A DNA stretch of 64,000 nucleotides from JAFECT01 sp035551675. Lineage in GTDB: Bacteria > Pseudomonadota > Alphaproteobacteria > Caulobacterales > Caulobacteraceae. A program made the position numbers and the translations under genes. Below the pieces are notes generated by a model. That model was not told where the DNA came from, did not search any database, and saw only the letters and a program-made list of their open reading frames with translations. The stretch spans positions 62,001-126,000 of the forward strand of contig DASZMV010000037.1 in assembly GCA_035551675.1 (NCBI GenBank). Reading direction: 5' to 3'. Positions 1 to 10,736 of this stretch are shown here, one piece after another (position 1 is the first letter of the stretch; each line of letters starts with the position of its first letter).

Positions 1-3000
1 ACACGCAAGAGACCGATATCTTCGATGCGGCGCACAACAACCGGCTCATCGAATCTCTGGACGCGAGCGGCAACGAGCTTGCCTATCTCTATAATTCCAA
101 TGGCCAGCTGACCTCGATCACCACCGAGGGCGGCGAGTACCTGTCGCTGACCTATACCGGGTCCAGCAGCTCGTCGTTCCTGGCGTCGATCGCGACCGAG
201 TACTACGCCAACGGGTCGAGCGGCGCGATGTCGACGATGAGCGACGTCAGCTACGCCTATGGCACCAGCGGCGCCAATCCCAATGAGCTCGCCAGCACGA
301 CGGTGAGCCTCGGCGGCAGCGCGACCTACGTCACCTCCTATACCTACAACACCAGCGCGTCTGACCTGATCCAGACCATCTCCCAGACCGACGGGACCAA
401 GCTGACTCTCGGCTACAGCGGGACGGAAGTCACCACGATCTCGCAGAGCATCGTGTCGGGCGGGAGCGCGACCACCAGCCTAACCTACGGCACGGGCTCG
501 ACCACCGTCACCGATCCGCTGAGCAACAAGGCGGTGATGTCGTTCAACACCGCGACGTCATCGGGCTCGCTGGACACGCTCACGGGGCTTATGATCTCGT
601 CGGGCGGGACGAGTTCGTCGACCAGCTACGTCTGGGACAGCAACTACGATCTCCTGAGCGCAACGGCGGCGGACGGCAGCACAGCGGTCTACACCTACGA
701 CTCGAACGGCGACCTGGTTAAGGCGGTCGACGGCGCCGGCGACGTCGTGAGCTCGACCTACAATACCTCCAACGGCCTCGCCCAACTGCTGACGCAGACG
801 ACCTATCCGACGAGCGCCGCGCCCAACACGGTCCGCTACGCCTACGACAGCCATGGCCGGCTCGCCTTCGAGGTCAGCGCGGCGGGCGACGTCACTCAGT
901 TCATCTACAACAGCCGAGGCGAAGAGATCAGCCAGGTCGCGTACACGGGCAACTCCTATAATCTCTCCGGCCTTTCGTCCTCGACCAGCATCGCGAGCTC
1001 CACGCTGTCCAGCTGGGTGGTGAGCAGCGCAACCCTCAGCGCCAGCGACCGCACCGACTATACCTACGACGTCCGCGGCGACATGGCCTCGGAGACCGAC
1101 TACAGCCAGACGACGAGCTCGGGGACCGGTGCGACCGACGTCAGCCATGTTCGCGAGACGCTCTACACGTCTTACCGCCCCGACGGGCTCCTGCTGTCGC
1201 AGCTTAACGTCACGCCGGTGAGCTCGGGCACGAGTGGCGCGACCAGCGTCTCGCTCTACACCTACACCGCCAGCAATACGCTGTCCTCGAGCACCATCAG
1301 CGCCATCGTCACCTCGGAGACCTATGTCTACGACGGCCTCGACCGGATGACCTCTTCGGTCGACGACGACGGCGAGACCACGTCGGTCGCCTTCAGCTAC
1401 ACCTCCACCGGCAGCACAGAGACCACGACCGTCCCCGATGGGGCGACCGAGACCGCAACCTATAATCTCGCCGGCCAGCTCACCTCCTATACCATGTCCG
1501 GCTCGTCGGTCAGCGCCACGACGCACAACGTCTACGATGCAGACGGCAGGCTCGCCTTCAGTGTCGATCCTGTGGGGATGGTGACCGGGTACGCCTACAA
1601 CGGGGGCGGCGAGGTGGTGGCGGCCACCCAATACGCGGTCGCGGACACCACGAGCTCCACCTGGGCGACCTACTCCAGCATGTCGAGCTGGGCCGCGTCC
1701 AACACGACCGGCGCGCTCTACAGCGACAAGATCTACGACGGCGACGGGCGGCTGGTGTTCTCCATCGATCCGGCCGGAACCGTCACGGCCTACGCCTACG
1801 ACAACGACGGCGAGGTCCTGAGCGAGAGCCAGTACGCGACGCTCGATGCGCCGAGCTCAAGCGCGCCGAGCCTGTCGACCATGACCACCTGGGCCGCGTC
1901 GCACACAACCACCAGCGATCGCACCACCCACTCGGTCTACGACGGCGCGGGCGAGCTCGCCTATGTGGTCGGCGGCGGCGGCGAGGTGACGGGGTATTCG
2001 TACAACGCCGATGGCCAGCTCACCAAGACGACCCAGTATGCGGTTGCTGACAGCACGACCTCGACCTGGTCGAGCTATGCCAGCATGTCGAGCTGGGCGT
2101 CGAGCAATTCGACCGGCGCCTTGAGCGCGACCAGAACCTACGACGCGGCGGGCGAGCTGATTTCCGAGACCGATCCCACGGCCGCAGTCACCTCTTATAG
2201 CTACGACGCCGCCGGCGAACTCATCCAGCAGACCCAATACGTCAGCTCCAGCGCCACCTCGAACAATCGCATCACCAACACCGTCTACGATGGCCAGGGC
2301 AGAGTGGACTTTACCGTCAACGGCTCGGGCGCGGTCGCGGGCTTTGTCTATAACGGCGACGACGAGCTCGCCCAGGAAACGCTTTACGCGACCCTGAACA
2401 CCTCGGCGATCAGCGGCACGACGCTGTCGGCCATGCAGGCCTGGGCCACGTCGAACAGCGGCAATACGGCGAACGAGGTCACAAACGAGGTCTACAATTC
2501 CGCGGGCCAGCTCGCGTTTGCCATCGGCGCGACCGGCGCGGTCACCGCCTATGTCTACGACGCCAACGGCAAGGTCCTGACCACCACCAAGTACGCGACC
2601 CTCGACACCGCCGCGATCAGCGGCGCGACGCTCTCGGCCATGAACACCTGGGCCGCCTCGAGCTCGGGCGGCGTCAATGCGAACAACCGGGTGACCCATA
2701 GCTTGTACGACGCCGATGGCCGGGTCGCCTTCACGGTCGATCCGGTCGGTGCAGTCACCGGCTATAGCTACGACAACCTCGGCAACGTCGTGCAGCAGAC
2801 CAGCTACGCGACCTTCGATACGACCTCAAGCACCTGGGCCAGTCTCTCGGCCATGCAGAGCTGGGCCACGTCGAACAGCGGTAATGCGTCCAACGAGGTT
2901 ATGGACTACGTCTACTCGGGCGGGAGGTTCGCGTTTGCGCTCGACCCCACCGGCGCGGTCGCCGGCTACACCTACGACGCGTTCGACGACGCCGTTCAGA

Positions 3001-6000
3001 CCGTCGCCTACGCCACCCAGGATGTGCTGTCGGCAGGCGCGGCGGCGCCGGTCTATTCGGCGATGTCGAGTTGGGCGAGCGCGAATGCCGGTCCCCACGA
3101 CGAGGTCATGGGCGCGGTCTATGACAACGCGGGACGCCAGGTCTACGGGATCGACGGCGGCGGTTATGTCGCGACCAACGTTTACAATGCGCTGGACGAA
3201 CTGACCTCAGCCACCTCCACCTGGACCTCCAGCGGCGGCTACAGCCAGACCGAAGGGACGGCGGCGACGTCCGCCGCCATCTCGTCGTTCCTGAGCAGCA
3301 ATTCGGGCTCGTCCAAGCTCGAGACCACCACCTATACCTACGACGCCGACATGCGGGTGCTGACCGCGACCGATGCGACGAGCGCGGTCACCAGCAACCA
3401 GTACAACGCCTTCGGGGACGTGATCGCGACCTCGGATGGGCGCGGGAACACCACCCGCTTCGTCTATGACGCCACCGGCGCACTGGCCTATGCCATCGAC
3501 GCCGACGGCTACGTCACCGCGACCGGGCGCGACTTCGACGGCCAGATCACCAGCGTCACGCGTTACGCGACGTCCGATACAACGAGCACGAGCTGGGCCA
3601 GCCTGTCAGGCATGCAGAGCTGGGTGACCTCCCACGCCAGCGCGTCAGTCGATGACACGACCTCGATGACACGCGACTACCTGGAGCGCGTGCTGACCAC
3701 GAGCGATGCGCAGGCGGTGGCCAGTGCGACCAACGGCGACGTCACCAGCTTCAGCTACGACGCCTTTGGCGACCAGATCACCATCCAGAACGGTCTTAGC
3801 GGCACGACCAGCCAGGTCTTCAACGGCCAGGGCCTGATGACCTCTCAGGTTCTGCCGGAGAGCTCGATCCTGCCCAATAGCGGCGGCGTGGGCAGCGGCA
3901 AGACGGAAGCGACCAGCGTCACCAATACTTGGACCTACGACGCCTTCGGCAACCTGCTGACCACGGTGCAGGCCTCGGGCCTGGCCGAACAGCTGACGAC
4001 CTCCTACACCTACGACAAGGACAACCGGCAGGTCTCGACCATCGGTCAGTCGATGACGGTCACCAACGGCGGCGCCTTGACCACGAGTTCGGTCACGCCA
4101 ACGGCGACGAATGTCTACGACACCTGGGGCAACCTGATCCTGACTAAGGACGCGGTCGGCGCCCAGACCTTCTACTACTACAACGCCAAGAACCAGAAGA
4201 TCGCCGAGGTCGACGCCGACGGCGATACCAACACCTGGGCCTACGACGGCTTCGGCAATCTGCTGTCCCAGACCCAGTACGCCACTACCGAGAACCCCAA
4301 CTTCTCCACCACGAGCCTGTGGACCAACAGCACCGTAGACTCAGGCATGAGCGCGACCGTGCCCGCGGTCGTCTCCGACGGCGGCTACACGGTCCTGTCG
4401 CGCACCACCAGCGCCACGCCACCCGCCAACTGGGGCATGGACATCGGCGGCGCTTCGCCGATGATCCAGGTGACCTCCGGCAACAGCGTGTCGGCGAGCG
4501 TCGAGGTGGCCGCGGTCAACGCCGCCCAGGTCGACCTCTACATCGAGTGGTTCAACGCCAGCGGCACCCTCATCAGCTCGACGGAGATTGCCTCGGCCAC
4601 CGCCGGCGGCAGCTTCAGCACGAGCGGCTCCTCGCCGATCCTTCTGGGCGGAACAGCTACCGCCATCACCTCGGCGGCCTACGCCAGCCTGATGGTCCGC
4701 GGCGTCACGAGTTCCAGCGCGCCGTCGGGCGCCATGACCCTGCAGATGGCGGCGCCTCTGATCGTCGATGGCGCCGATGCGAGCCGCACCGTCCAGTACG
4801 CCTACGACCTCGACAACCGCCTGACCTCCTCCACCGTCGACAACGTCATCTACGGCTCTTACTCCGGGTCGGCCTGGTCGAGCATAAGCGGCAACATCAC
4901 GTCGACCACGGTCTACGACAAGGACGGCGACGCAATCCTGCAGACCGACGTGAACGGCGATCAGGTCTACACCTACTACGACGCCGACAATCGCAAGATC
5001 GCCGAGGTCGACGCGACCAACCACCTGGCCACCTGGACCTACGACGCCGAAGGCCAGGCGACCAGCGAGACCCAGTACGCAAGCGCGCTCACGGGGTCGG
5101 TCACCACCGGGAGCGTCCCCACGCCGCCGTCGTCGTCATCTACCGACCGGATATCGGGTTACACCTACGATCACGACGGTCGCGTGTTGACCGCGACGCT
5201 GAGCAACGCCGGCACGAACATGATCACCAGCTCCGGCCTGCTGGTCCAGAGCAGCGGCAACGCGACCGTCAGCTATACCTACAACGCGCTTGGCGAGGTG
5301 CTGACGGAAACGCAGGCCACCGGCGACGTCACCAGTTACGGCTACGACCTGCAGGGCCGCCAGACCTCGGAAATCGACGCCACCTACCAGGGTTACAACG
5401 GAACCAGCACCACTAGTATCACCCGGGAAACGATCACCGCCTACAATGGCTTGAACGAGGTCACCCGCGAGATCGTCGGTCAGTCCGGTTCGATCTCGAC
5501 GACCGACCTGCAAACCATCAACTCGCCCAGCGAGCGCATCGCCAGCTACGTCTACAGCGGCGGCCTGCTGCTGGACGAGATCGATCCGGACGGCAACGTC
5601 ACCGCCTACGGCTACGACGCCGACGGCCGGGCCACCGCCGAGACCTTCGGTGCGGCCACCGTCGGAACCTCCGGCGCCGGGTCGGGCGGGGCCACTTTCA
5701 CAAGCTCTTCGGGCGCGCCCGTGTTCACCTCCGGCGTGCTGCAGCCCGGCGGGACCTACGACGAGTGGGCCGACTTTACGGTCTACGACGGTATGGGACA
5801 CGTTCTGTCGCAGGGCGTCGCCAGCGGTTCGAGCTCGAGCTATACCGCCGGCGACTACAGCAACTACGTCTACGACGCCTTCGGCGAGATCACCTCCGAA
5901 GGCACCGACGGCAGCAACTCAGAAAACTTCTTCTATGACAACGCAGGTCGCGTGTGGATGACCAACAGCGCCGGCGGCGCCTGGCAGATCTACGGCTACG

Positions 6001-9000
6001 ACGCGATCGGCAACCGCACGCTCCAGCTCGCGCCAGCCCAGGGCATCAGCTCGAGCCTGTCGGCCTACGCCACCCCGACGAGCGGCAGCGCCAGCCTGCA
6101 GACCGCGCTCTGGGCCGTCGCCGGCGTCTCCAGTGGTAACGTGTCGCTCACCACCACCAGCCCCAGTCACGTCAGTGGCGTCATCGACAGCTTCGACGTC
6201 TACAACCGCGATAACGAACAGACGGAGACAATCGAGCCGCAACGGGTCTACTCCGGCACCGTGAGCTCATCGTACCCGTGGGTGACCATCGCGCCGACTT
6301 CCGGCGCCACGCTCTCGATGACCTCGGCCTACGACGCCTTTGGTGACGTCACGTCTACGACCGACGCGAACGGCAATACGATGTCGTATGTCTACAACGT
6401 CCGTGGCGAACAGGTCGAAGAGATCGAGCCTTCCGTTTCGGTCGTGTCGGGGAACGGCAGCTCCACTTCGGCTAACCCGACGCTGTATACCTACTACGAC
6501 GTTGCCGGGCGCCAGATCGCGACTACCGATGCAGACGGCAATACCATGACGGAACTGCTGCTGGCCGGGACTGGCTACGGCAGCGGCTCGGCCTCGGTCG
6601 TCTCCCAGTTCAATCCCGACGGCGGCGCAGTCGTCAACCAGTACGACGTCTTCGGCGACCGGCGGTTCATGAGCAGCCTGGAGGACATCACCTCCGTCTA
6701 TACCACCGCTTTTAGCGGACTCGCCTACGCCTGGGCGGTCGAAGCTTACGTCTACAACGGCGGCAGCGAACTGGTGGAAGACGTACATCCGCTGAACGGC
6801 CTGCTCGATGACGACACCGGCCTGTATGACAGCGGCAGTTCACTCGTCGACTTCTACGCCTACGATGGCCTGGGAGAACGGATCGCGGCGACCAGCAACG
6901 AGGAGATGGCCAGCATCGCCTCCGGCACGTCAGGGACGCTTTCCGCGAACCTCAGCACGCTCGTCAGCGCGACCTCGACCACCACGCCTGCGGCGGTCAC
7001 TTCGGCGTTCGACTACGTCCTGGCCCATGTGTCCTCGGGCGCTCAGGTCAACGCCTTCGACGATGAAGGCCGCGTCAGGAATTCGATCGACTATCTGGGC
7101 AACACCTCGACCTACGCCTACGTCTGGAGCGGCGGCGACGTCACCTCTGGCCTTGGGACCTTTGGAGGCTGGACCGAGACCATCTCGGCACCCTATGGCA
7201 GCGCAACCAGCGTAACCGACTATTTCGGAAACACGATTTCGAACACAAACTTCGGGGGTCAGGCTTACGCCTATACCTATCTGGCGACCGCCCAGGTCGG
7301 CACGCAGAGCAACACCGCCACCTTCTCCGGCATCGCGGGTCAGGCGCTGACCTTCTACTACTACAACACCGGCGAAACCGAAGCGGTGACCGATTCCGCG
7401 CCCGGATCCGGCCTGACCTCGCAGACCATCTCCTCGAGCGTCAAGCCTGCGTCCGAATATTACGGCGACGTCACCCTCTACACCTATGACGCCAACGGCA
7501 ATCAGACGACCGAGGATACCACTCAAGAGTGGGTCTATTTTACTTCCACCAGCGCAAACCATTGGACCAACTACGTCAGCGGTCAGTTCAACATCAGCGG
7601 CGTCGTCGCCAACAGCGCGACCGCGACCTACGACGCCCTGAACCGCCTCGCGTCGGCGACCTGGAGCGGCGGGACGAACATCGCCTACGGCTACGACGCC
7701 CAGGGCAATACGATGGACATGGTGGCGCACTACACGTCGATCGGCGGAGTGTCGTCATCCACTCAGAGCTTCTGGTACGCCTACGACGACATGAACCGGA
7801 TGACGGTTACGGAAGGCGTTGTCTCCGGCGGCCAGGTCGTTGCGGGTACGAGCGGGTCCGTCCTGACCTACAACGTCGGCGGCCAGCGGATATCGGACGT
7901 CTTTACCAGTACGGGCAACCTTGAGGAGGAAGACTACGCCTACGCTGGCGACGGCTATCTCGACGACGTCTATATCGGCTTCACCGCCTCAAACGGCAGC
8001 GCCTACGACTATCTCGCAGAGGGCGAGTCGCGCGACCTCATCGGGCGGGTAACCTCGGAGACGCAGTACGACAAATTTGGCGGAGTCACAGGTTCGAACA
8101 CCTACACCTACGATTTGGACTCCAACGTCGCCAGCTATATCGACGTCGCCTTCCTTAGCGCCGGGTCGTACACCACCGCGACAACGTCCTATTCCTACGA
8201 CGCGCTTTCCGGCACGGTGAGCGGAGGCGGTTACACCGGCGCCTACCAGGGCGGCAACGTCACCGACCAGCGCACGACCTTGGTGAGCGGGACCCACACG
8301 ACGGTCAGCGACGACTCCTATCAATACGTCTGGACCGACGCTGCGCTCGAGACCGGGATCGTCTACACCCCCAACACCTCCCACTGGACGTCGAACTTCT
8401 CAACCACGCTCGAGTACGACTCCAACGATCACATCATGTCGGCGATCGTCGGTGGAACCAAGAGTTCGACCATCGCCTACGTCACCAACTACGAAGGTGA
8501 GATCGTCAGCAGCACCGAAACGATCGGCGCCACGTCCGCCGGTCCGCAAAACAAGTACTACACCTTCGCCGGTATCGTCCGCGGTCAGGTCGGCAATGAC
8601 GGGACGCCGGCGAGTCAGGAGGACGAGCGTGAACTCCTGAACCAGGATGCGAACAATGCTTCTTTCAACGGCTGGGCCTACGGCTCAGCCGTTGCCTACG
8701 CCAACTTTGACCAGAACTTCTCCCCCATCAACCCGGACTCGACCGGCCTGGCCGGCGCGCCGCAAGACTACACCGTCGACGCCGGCGACACGCTCGACGC
8801 CATTGCTCAGAATCTCTGGGGCGACGCGTCGCTTTGGTACCTGATCGCCGACGCCAACGGCCTCTCCAGTGATGACGGTCTGGTGGCGGGCCAGGTGCTG
8901 CAAGTCCCGGCCTACGTCACCAACCTTCATAACAACAGCTCGACCACGTCGGTCTATAATCAGAACCAGACGCTCGGAAACATCCAACCCGATCAGATCG

Positions 9001-10736
9001 CGCCGCCACCAAAGCACCACGGGTGCAGCGCCGGCGAGATCATCATGGCGATCGTCGCGGCGGCGGTCGCAGCGATCTTGACTTTCGTACCTGGCGGGCA
9101 GGTTGCGGCGGGAAGCATCTTCGAGCAGATTGGCGACTTCCTCTACTACGGTGCCACTTCCTTACTCGGCGGTATCGACGCCCTCAGTGACGGTGTTTTG
9201 ACCGCGCTCAGCGTTGGGGCAGACGTCGCCGCGGGAGCAATTGTTGGAGCGACCGGCGCCGTAGCAGGTCAACTTGTGGGCTTGGCTACCCATACGATCT
9301 CGAAGTTCAACTGGTCAGCCGTGGCCGAAGCGGCGATCACGGGAGGCGTTGGGGCTGGTCTTGGCGACATCGGCCCGTTGCAGTCGTTCATGGCGCAGAG
9401 CCCGACGGATGCGTTCTTGGGCGGCGCAGCCATCGGAGCCGGAACGGCGGCGATCAGCCAAGGCGTCGAACTCGCAACGGGGCTCGAGCACAAGTTCGAC
9501 TGGACCTCGGTCGCCGTCCAGGCGGTAGAGGGCGGCATCCAGGCCGGGCTAGGTTCCGAGCTCAGCACCTCCAAGTTCAGTTCGTTAGAAATCGGCTTCA
9601 TTTCGGGGACAACTGCGGACCTCGCCGGCGCAGCCGTACGCTCGTTCGCTACCGGCAAAAGCTTCGGTGAGAGCGTCGCCGAGGAACTGCCTAGTGCGAT
9701 CGGAACGACCATTGGCGACGCGATCGCGGCGGGCACCTTGCAGCAGTCCATTGACGAACTAGGTAGCGCACTCTGGAATGGAGCCCAACAGGTCGGGGGC
9801 GCAATCATAAACGGCATTGCGTCAGCCGGAGACGGTATCGGCAACGGCATCGGACAGATCGCCAGCGCGATCCTTAACGGTGCCGGAACGCCAGGAGAAG
9901 ATGGGGGAGAGACTAACCAGTCACCAGATTCCAGCTTGGATGGGTCGAAATCCGCTGCAAATTTGGGTGAAAACCTCTCAGAGGTAGCGGCCTCACCCAG
10001 TGGGACATGCCCAGCTGCCCCTCTTTCTGGCGGGGCACCAGGCGGTAACGTGAACAATGCGCCGACCGGTAAACCAACGCCGGTACCGGTGAGTATTCAA
10101 AATGACCCGCTCGTGACCGCAAGTTATAACGATACGGATGACGCTGCGGCGGCTCTGACGCAACTGGCCAAAACTCGCGAAGCCGACATTCGAGCGGCGG
10201 AGGGCATAACCGACCCCAACGTGCCCACAAGCGAAATATTTGCACCTCTCTTGCAGGGGCCAGATGGGCGAGTTTATATTGGGACCATAATGTGGAGTAA
10301 TTCAGAATCCGGCGCATTCACCAGCTACGATCATCCCGACGGTTTCATCGTCGTTGGCGATTGGCATTTGCACGCGGCTCCGTCGTTGGTTGGCGACATG
10401 TTTTCTGGTCAAGACTATATACACACCGTGACTATCCAATCTGGCCAAAACGTCCAAGTGCCAGGGGGCAATACGTCTTTTGCGTCATACATTGGGAGTA
10501 AGTACGTCCCAGATGGTAATGGGGGCGTGACCGTGCAATGGCATACTTATGCGCTGGACGATGATTTACCGCCAAATCTTTTGGCCGACCCTTCCACTAT
10601 TCGACCGCTAAGCTCGTTTGATCTAAACACATATTCTCCGAACAACACTGGTGACATGTTCGGGATTGCGCTACCGGTTTGTGTCAAAGGAAAGGCAGTG
10701 ACCGCTTATGTAGTACCCGGACGGAGGGTCAAATGA
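1..10736 (+). CDS. Giant RHS/YD-repeat protein, 5' end outside window
   Basis: The reading frame is open from base 3, so the gene starts upstream of the window; 3577 residues are visible. Most of the protein consists of YD repeats (TYDxxG, YVYDxxGR and similar), the beta-cage wrapping repeats of RHS/teneurin proteins, and it is very rich in Ser and Thr. A LysM-like domain follows at about visible residues 2920-2972 (YTVDAGDTLDAIAQNLWG). Next is a Gly/Ala-rich hydrophobic stretch (about 3012-3250), as seen before the tips of polymorphic toxins. The C-terminal tip (about 3376-3546) resembles DUF4329, with H3455-x-H3457 and FS-x-x-D ending at 3471, a JAB/JAMM-like pattern. The classical DPxGL end of the RHS core was not seen. 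RHS proteins are usually exported as polymorphic toxins or surface proteins; here the tip activity is inferred. Base composition drops towards the tip, which suggests tip exchange. A small exported protein is coupled directly downstream. Confidence 0.93.
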   Translation, partial: TQETDIFDAAHNNRLIESLDASGNELAYLYNSNGQLTSITTEGGEYLSLTYTGSSSSSFLASIATEYYANGSSGAMSTMSDVSYAYGTSGANPNELASTTVSLGGSATYVTSYTYNTSASDLIQTISQTDGTKLTLGYSGTEVTTISQSIVSGGSATTSLTYGTGSTTVTDPLSNKAVMSFNTATSSGSLDTLTGLMISSGGTSSSTSYVWDSNYDLLSATAADGSTAVYTYDSNGDLVKAVDGAGDVVSSTYNTSNGLAQLLTQTTYPTSAAPNTVRYAYDSHGRLAFEVSAAGDVTQFIYNSRGEEISQVAYTGNSYNLSGLSSSTSIASSTLSSWVVSSATLSASDRTDYTYDVRGDMASETDYSQTTSSGTGATDVSHVRETLYTSYRPDGLLLSQLNVTPVSSGTSGATSVSLYTYTASNTLSSSTISAIVTSETYVYDGLDRMTSSVDDDGETTSVAFSYTSTGSTETTTVPDGATETATYNLAGQLTSYTMSGSSVSATTHNVYDADGRLAFSVDPVGMVTGYAYNGGGEVVAATQYAVADTTSSTWATYSSMSSWAASNTTGALYSDKIYDGDGRLVFSIDPAGTVTAYAYDNDGEVLSESQYATLDAPSSSAPSLSTMTTWAASHTTTSDRTTHSVYDGAGELAYVVGGGGEVTGYSYNADGQLTKTTQYAVADSTTSTWSSYASMSSWASSNSTGALSATRTYDAAGELISETDPTAAVTSYSYDAAGELIQQTQYVSSSATSNNRITNTVYDGQGRVDFTVNGSGAVAGFVYNGDDELAQETLYATLNTSAISGTTLSAMQAWATSNSGNTANEVTNEVYNSAGQLAFAIGATGAVTAYVYDANGKVLTTTKYATLDTAAISGATLSAMNTWAASSSGGVNANNRVTHSLYDADGRVAFTVDPVGAVTGYSYDNLGNVVQQTSYATFDTTSSTWASLSAMQSWATSNSGNASNEVMDYVYSGGRFAFALDPTGAVAGYTYDAFDDAVQTVAYATQDVLSAGAAAPVYSAMSSWASANAGPHDEVMGAVYDNAGRQVYGIDGGGYVATNVYNALDELTSATSTWTSSGGYSQTEGTAATSAAISSFLSSNSGSSKLETTTYTYDADMRVLTATDATSAVTSNQYNAFGDVIATSDGRGNTTRFVYDATGALAYAIDADGYVTATGRDFDGQITSVTRYATSDTTSTSWASLSGMQSWVTSHASASVDDTTSMTRDYLERVLTTSDAQAVASATNGDVTSFSYDAFGDQITIQNGLSGTTSQVFNGQGLMTSQVLPESSILPNSGGVGSGKTEATSVTNTWTYDAFGNLLTTVQASGLAEQLTTSYTYDKDNRQVSTIGQSMTVTNGGALTTSSVTPTATNVYDTWGNLILTKDAVGAQTFYYYNAKNQKIAEVDADGDTNTWAYDGFGNLLSQTQYATTENPNFSTTSLWTNSTVDSGMSATVPAVVSDGGYTVLSRTTSATPPANWGMDIGGASPMIQVTSGNSVSASVEVAAVNAAQVDLYIEWFNASGTLISSTEIASATAGGSFSTSGSSPILLGGTATAITSAAYASLMVRGVTSSSAPSGAMTLQMAAPLIVDGADASRTVQYAYDLDNRLTSSTVDNVIYGSYSGSAWSSISGNITSTTVYDKDGDAILQTDVNGDQVYTYYDADNRKIAEVDATNHLATWTYDAEGQATSETQYASALTGSVTTGSVPTPPSSSSTDRISGYTYDHDGRVLTATLSNAGTNMITSSGLLVQSSGNATVSYTYNALGEVLTETQATGDVTSYGYDLQGRQTSEIDATYQGYNGTSTTSITRETITAYNGLNEVTREIVGQSGSISTTDLQTINSPSERIASYVYSGGLLLDEIDPDGNVTAYGYDADGRATAETFGAATVGTSGAGSGGATFTSSSGAPVFTSGVLQPGGTYDEWADFTVYDGMGHVLSQGVASGSSSSYTAGDYSNYVYDAFGEITSEGTDGSNSENFFYDNAGRVWMTNSAGGAWQIYGYDAIGNRTLQLAPAQGISSSLSAYATPTSGSASLQTALWAVAGVSSGNVSLTTTSPSHVSGVIDSFDVYNRDNEQTETIEPQRVYSGTVSSSYPWVTIAPTSGATLSMTSAYDAFGDVTSTTDANGNTMSYVYNVRGEQVEEIEPSVSVVSGNGSSTSANPTLYTYYDVAGRQIATTDADGNTMTELLLAGTGYGSGSASVVSQFNPDGGAVVNQYDVFGDRRFMSSLEDITSVYTTAFSGLAYAWAVEAYVYNGGSELVEDVHPLNGLLDDDTGLYDSGSSLVDFYAYDGLGERIAATSNEEMASIASGTSGTLSANLSTLVSATSTTTPAAVTSAFDYVLAHVSSGAQVNAFDDEGRVRNSIDYLGNTSTYAYVWSGGDVTSGLGTFGGWTETISAPYGSATSVTDYFGNTISNTNFGGQAYAYTYLATAQVGTQSNTATFSGIAGQALTFYYYNTGETEAVTDSAPGSGLTSQTISSSVKPASEYYGDVTLYTYDANGNQTTEDTTQEWVYFTSTSANHWTNYVSGQFNISGVVANSATATYDALNRLASATWSGGTNIAYGYDAQGNTMDMVAHYTSIGGVSSSTQSFWYAYDDMNRMTVTEGVVSGGQVVAGTSGSVLTYNVGGQRISDVFTSTGNLEEEDYAYAGDGYLDDVYIGFTASNGSAYDYLAEGESRDLIGRVTSETQYDKFGGVTGSNTYTYDLDSNVASYIDVAFLSAGSYTTATTSYSYDALSGTVSGGGYTGAYQGGNVTDQRTTLVSGTHTTVSDDSYQYVWTDAALETGIVYTPNTSHWTSNFSTTLEYDSNDHIMSAIVGGTKSSTIAYVTNYEGEIVSSTETIGATSAGPQNKYYTFAGIVRGQVGNDGTPASQEDERELLNQDANNASFNGWAYGSAVAYANFDQNFSPINPDSTGLAGAPQDYTVDAGDTLDAIAQNLWGDASLWYLIADANGLSSDDGLVAGQVLQVPAYVTNLHNNSSTTSVYNQNQTLGNIQPDQIAPPPKHHGCSAGEIIMAIVAAAVAAILTFVPGGQVAAGSIFEQIGDFLYYGATSLLGGIDALSDGVLTALSVGADVAAGAIVGATGAVAGQLVGLATHTISKFNWSAVAEAAITGGVGAGLGDIGPLQSFMAQSPTDAFLGGAAIGAGTAAISQGVELATGLEHKFDWTSVAVQAVEGGIQAGLGSELSTSKFSSLEIGFISGTTADLAGAAVRSFATGKSFGESVAEELPSAIGTTIGDAIAAGTLQQSIDELGSALWNGAQQVGGAIINGIASAGDGIGNGIGQIASAILNGAGTPGEDGGETNQSPDSSLDGSKSAANLGENLSEVAASPSGTCPAAPLSGGAPGGNVNNAPTGKPTPVPVSIQNDPLVTASYNDTDDAAAALTQLAKTREADIRAAEGITDPNVPTSEIFAPLLQGPDGRVYIGTIMWSNSESGAFTSYDHPDGFIVVGDWHLHAAPSLVGDMFSGQDYIHTVTIQSGQNVQVPGGNTSFASYIGSKYVPDGNGGVTVQWHTYALDDDLPPNLLADPSTIRPLSSFDLNTYSPNNTGDMFGIALPVCVKGKAVTAYVVPGRRVK
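1629..3230 (+). repeat. Tandem array of about 67-residue YD units inside the RHS gene
   Basis: Roughly eight successive units of about 65-70 residues (about 200 bp) share one layout: QYAxxDxxSSxW, then SxMxxWAxS, then VYDxxGRLxFxxDPxGxVT, then YxYDxxGEV. Examples begin with QYAVADTTSSTWATYSSMSS and LYATLNTSAISGTTLSAMQ. Individual units diverge at the base level, so this is an old protein repeat and not a recent DNA duplication. One unit is shortened (QYVSSSATSNNRITN). Confidence 0.75.
10723..10727 (+). promoter_or_regulatory. Ribosome binding site GGAGG inside the RHS 3' end
   Basis: GGAGG lies 5 bases before the ATG at 10733. It sets the start of the small downstream gene at the ATGA that overlaps the RHS stop codon, in preference to the in-frame ATG at 10679. 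Confidence 0.7.

Noticed and set aside
558..1631. Minus-strand open frame of 357 codons inside the RHS gene
   Set aside because: Low-complexity Gly/Val/Arg product caused by the repeated Ser/Thr/Asp codons of the sense strand.
1629..3230. CRISPR array
   Set aside because: The periodicity comes from diverged protein repeats in an open reading frame; there are no identical short repeats with unique spacers.
4319..5416. Plus-strand frame of 365 codons in another phase of the RHS gene
   Set aside because: Arg/Gln/His-rich shadow of the YD repeats, without a ribosome site.
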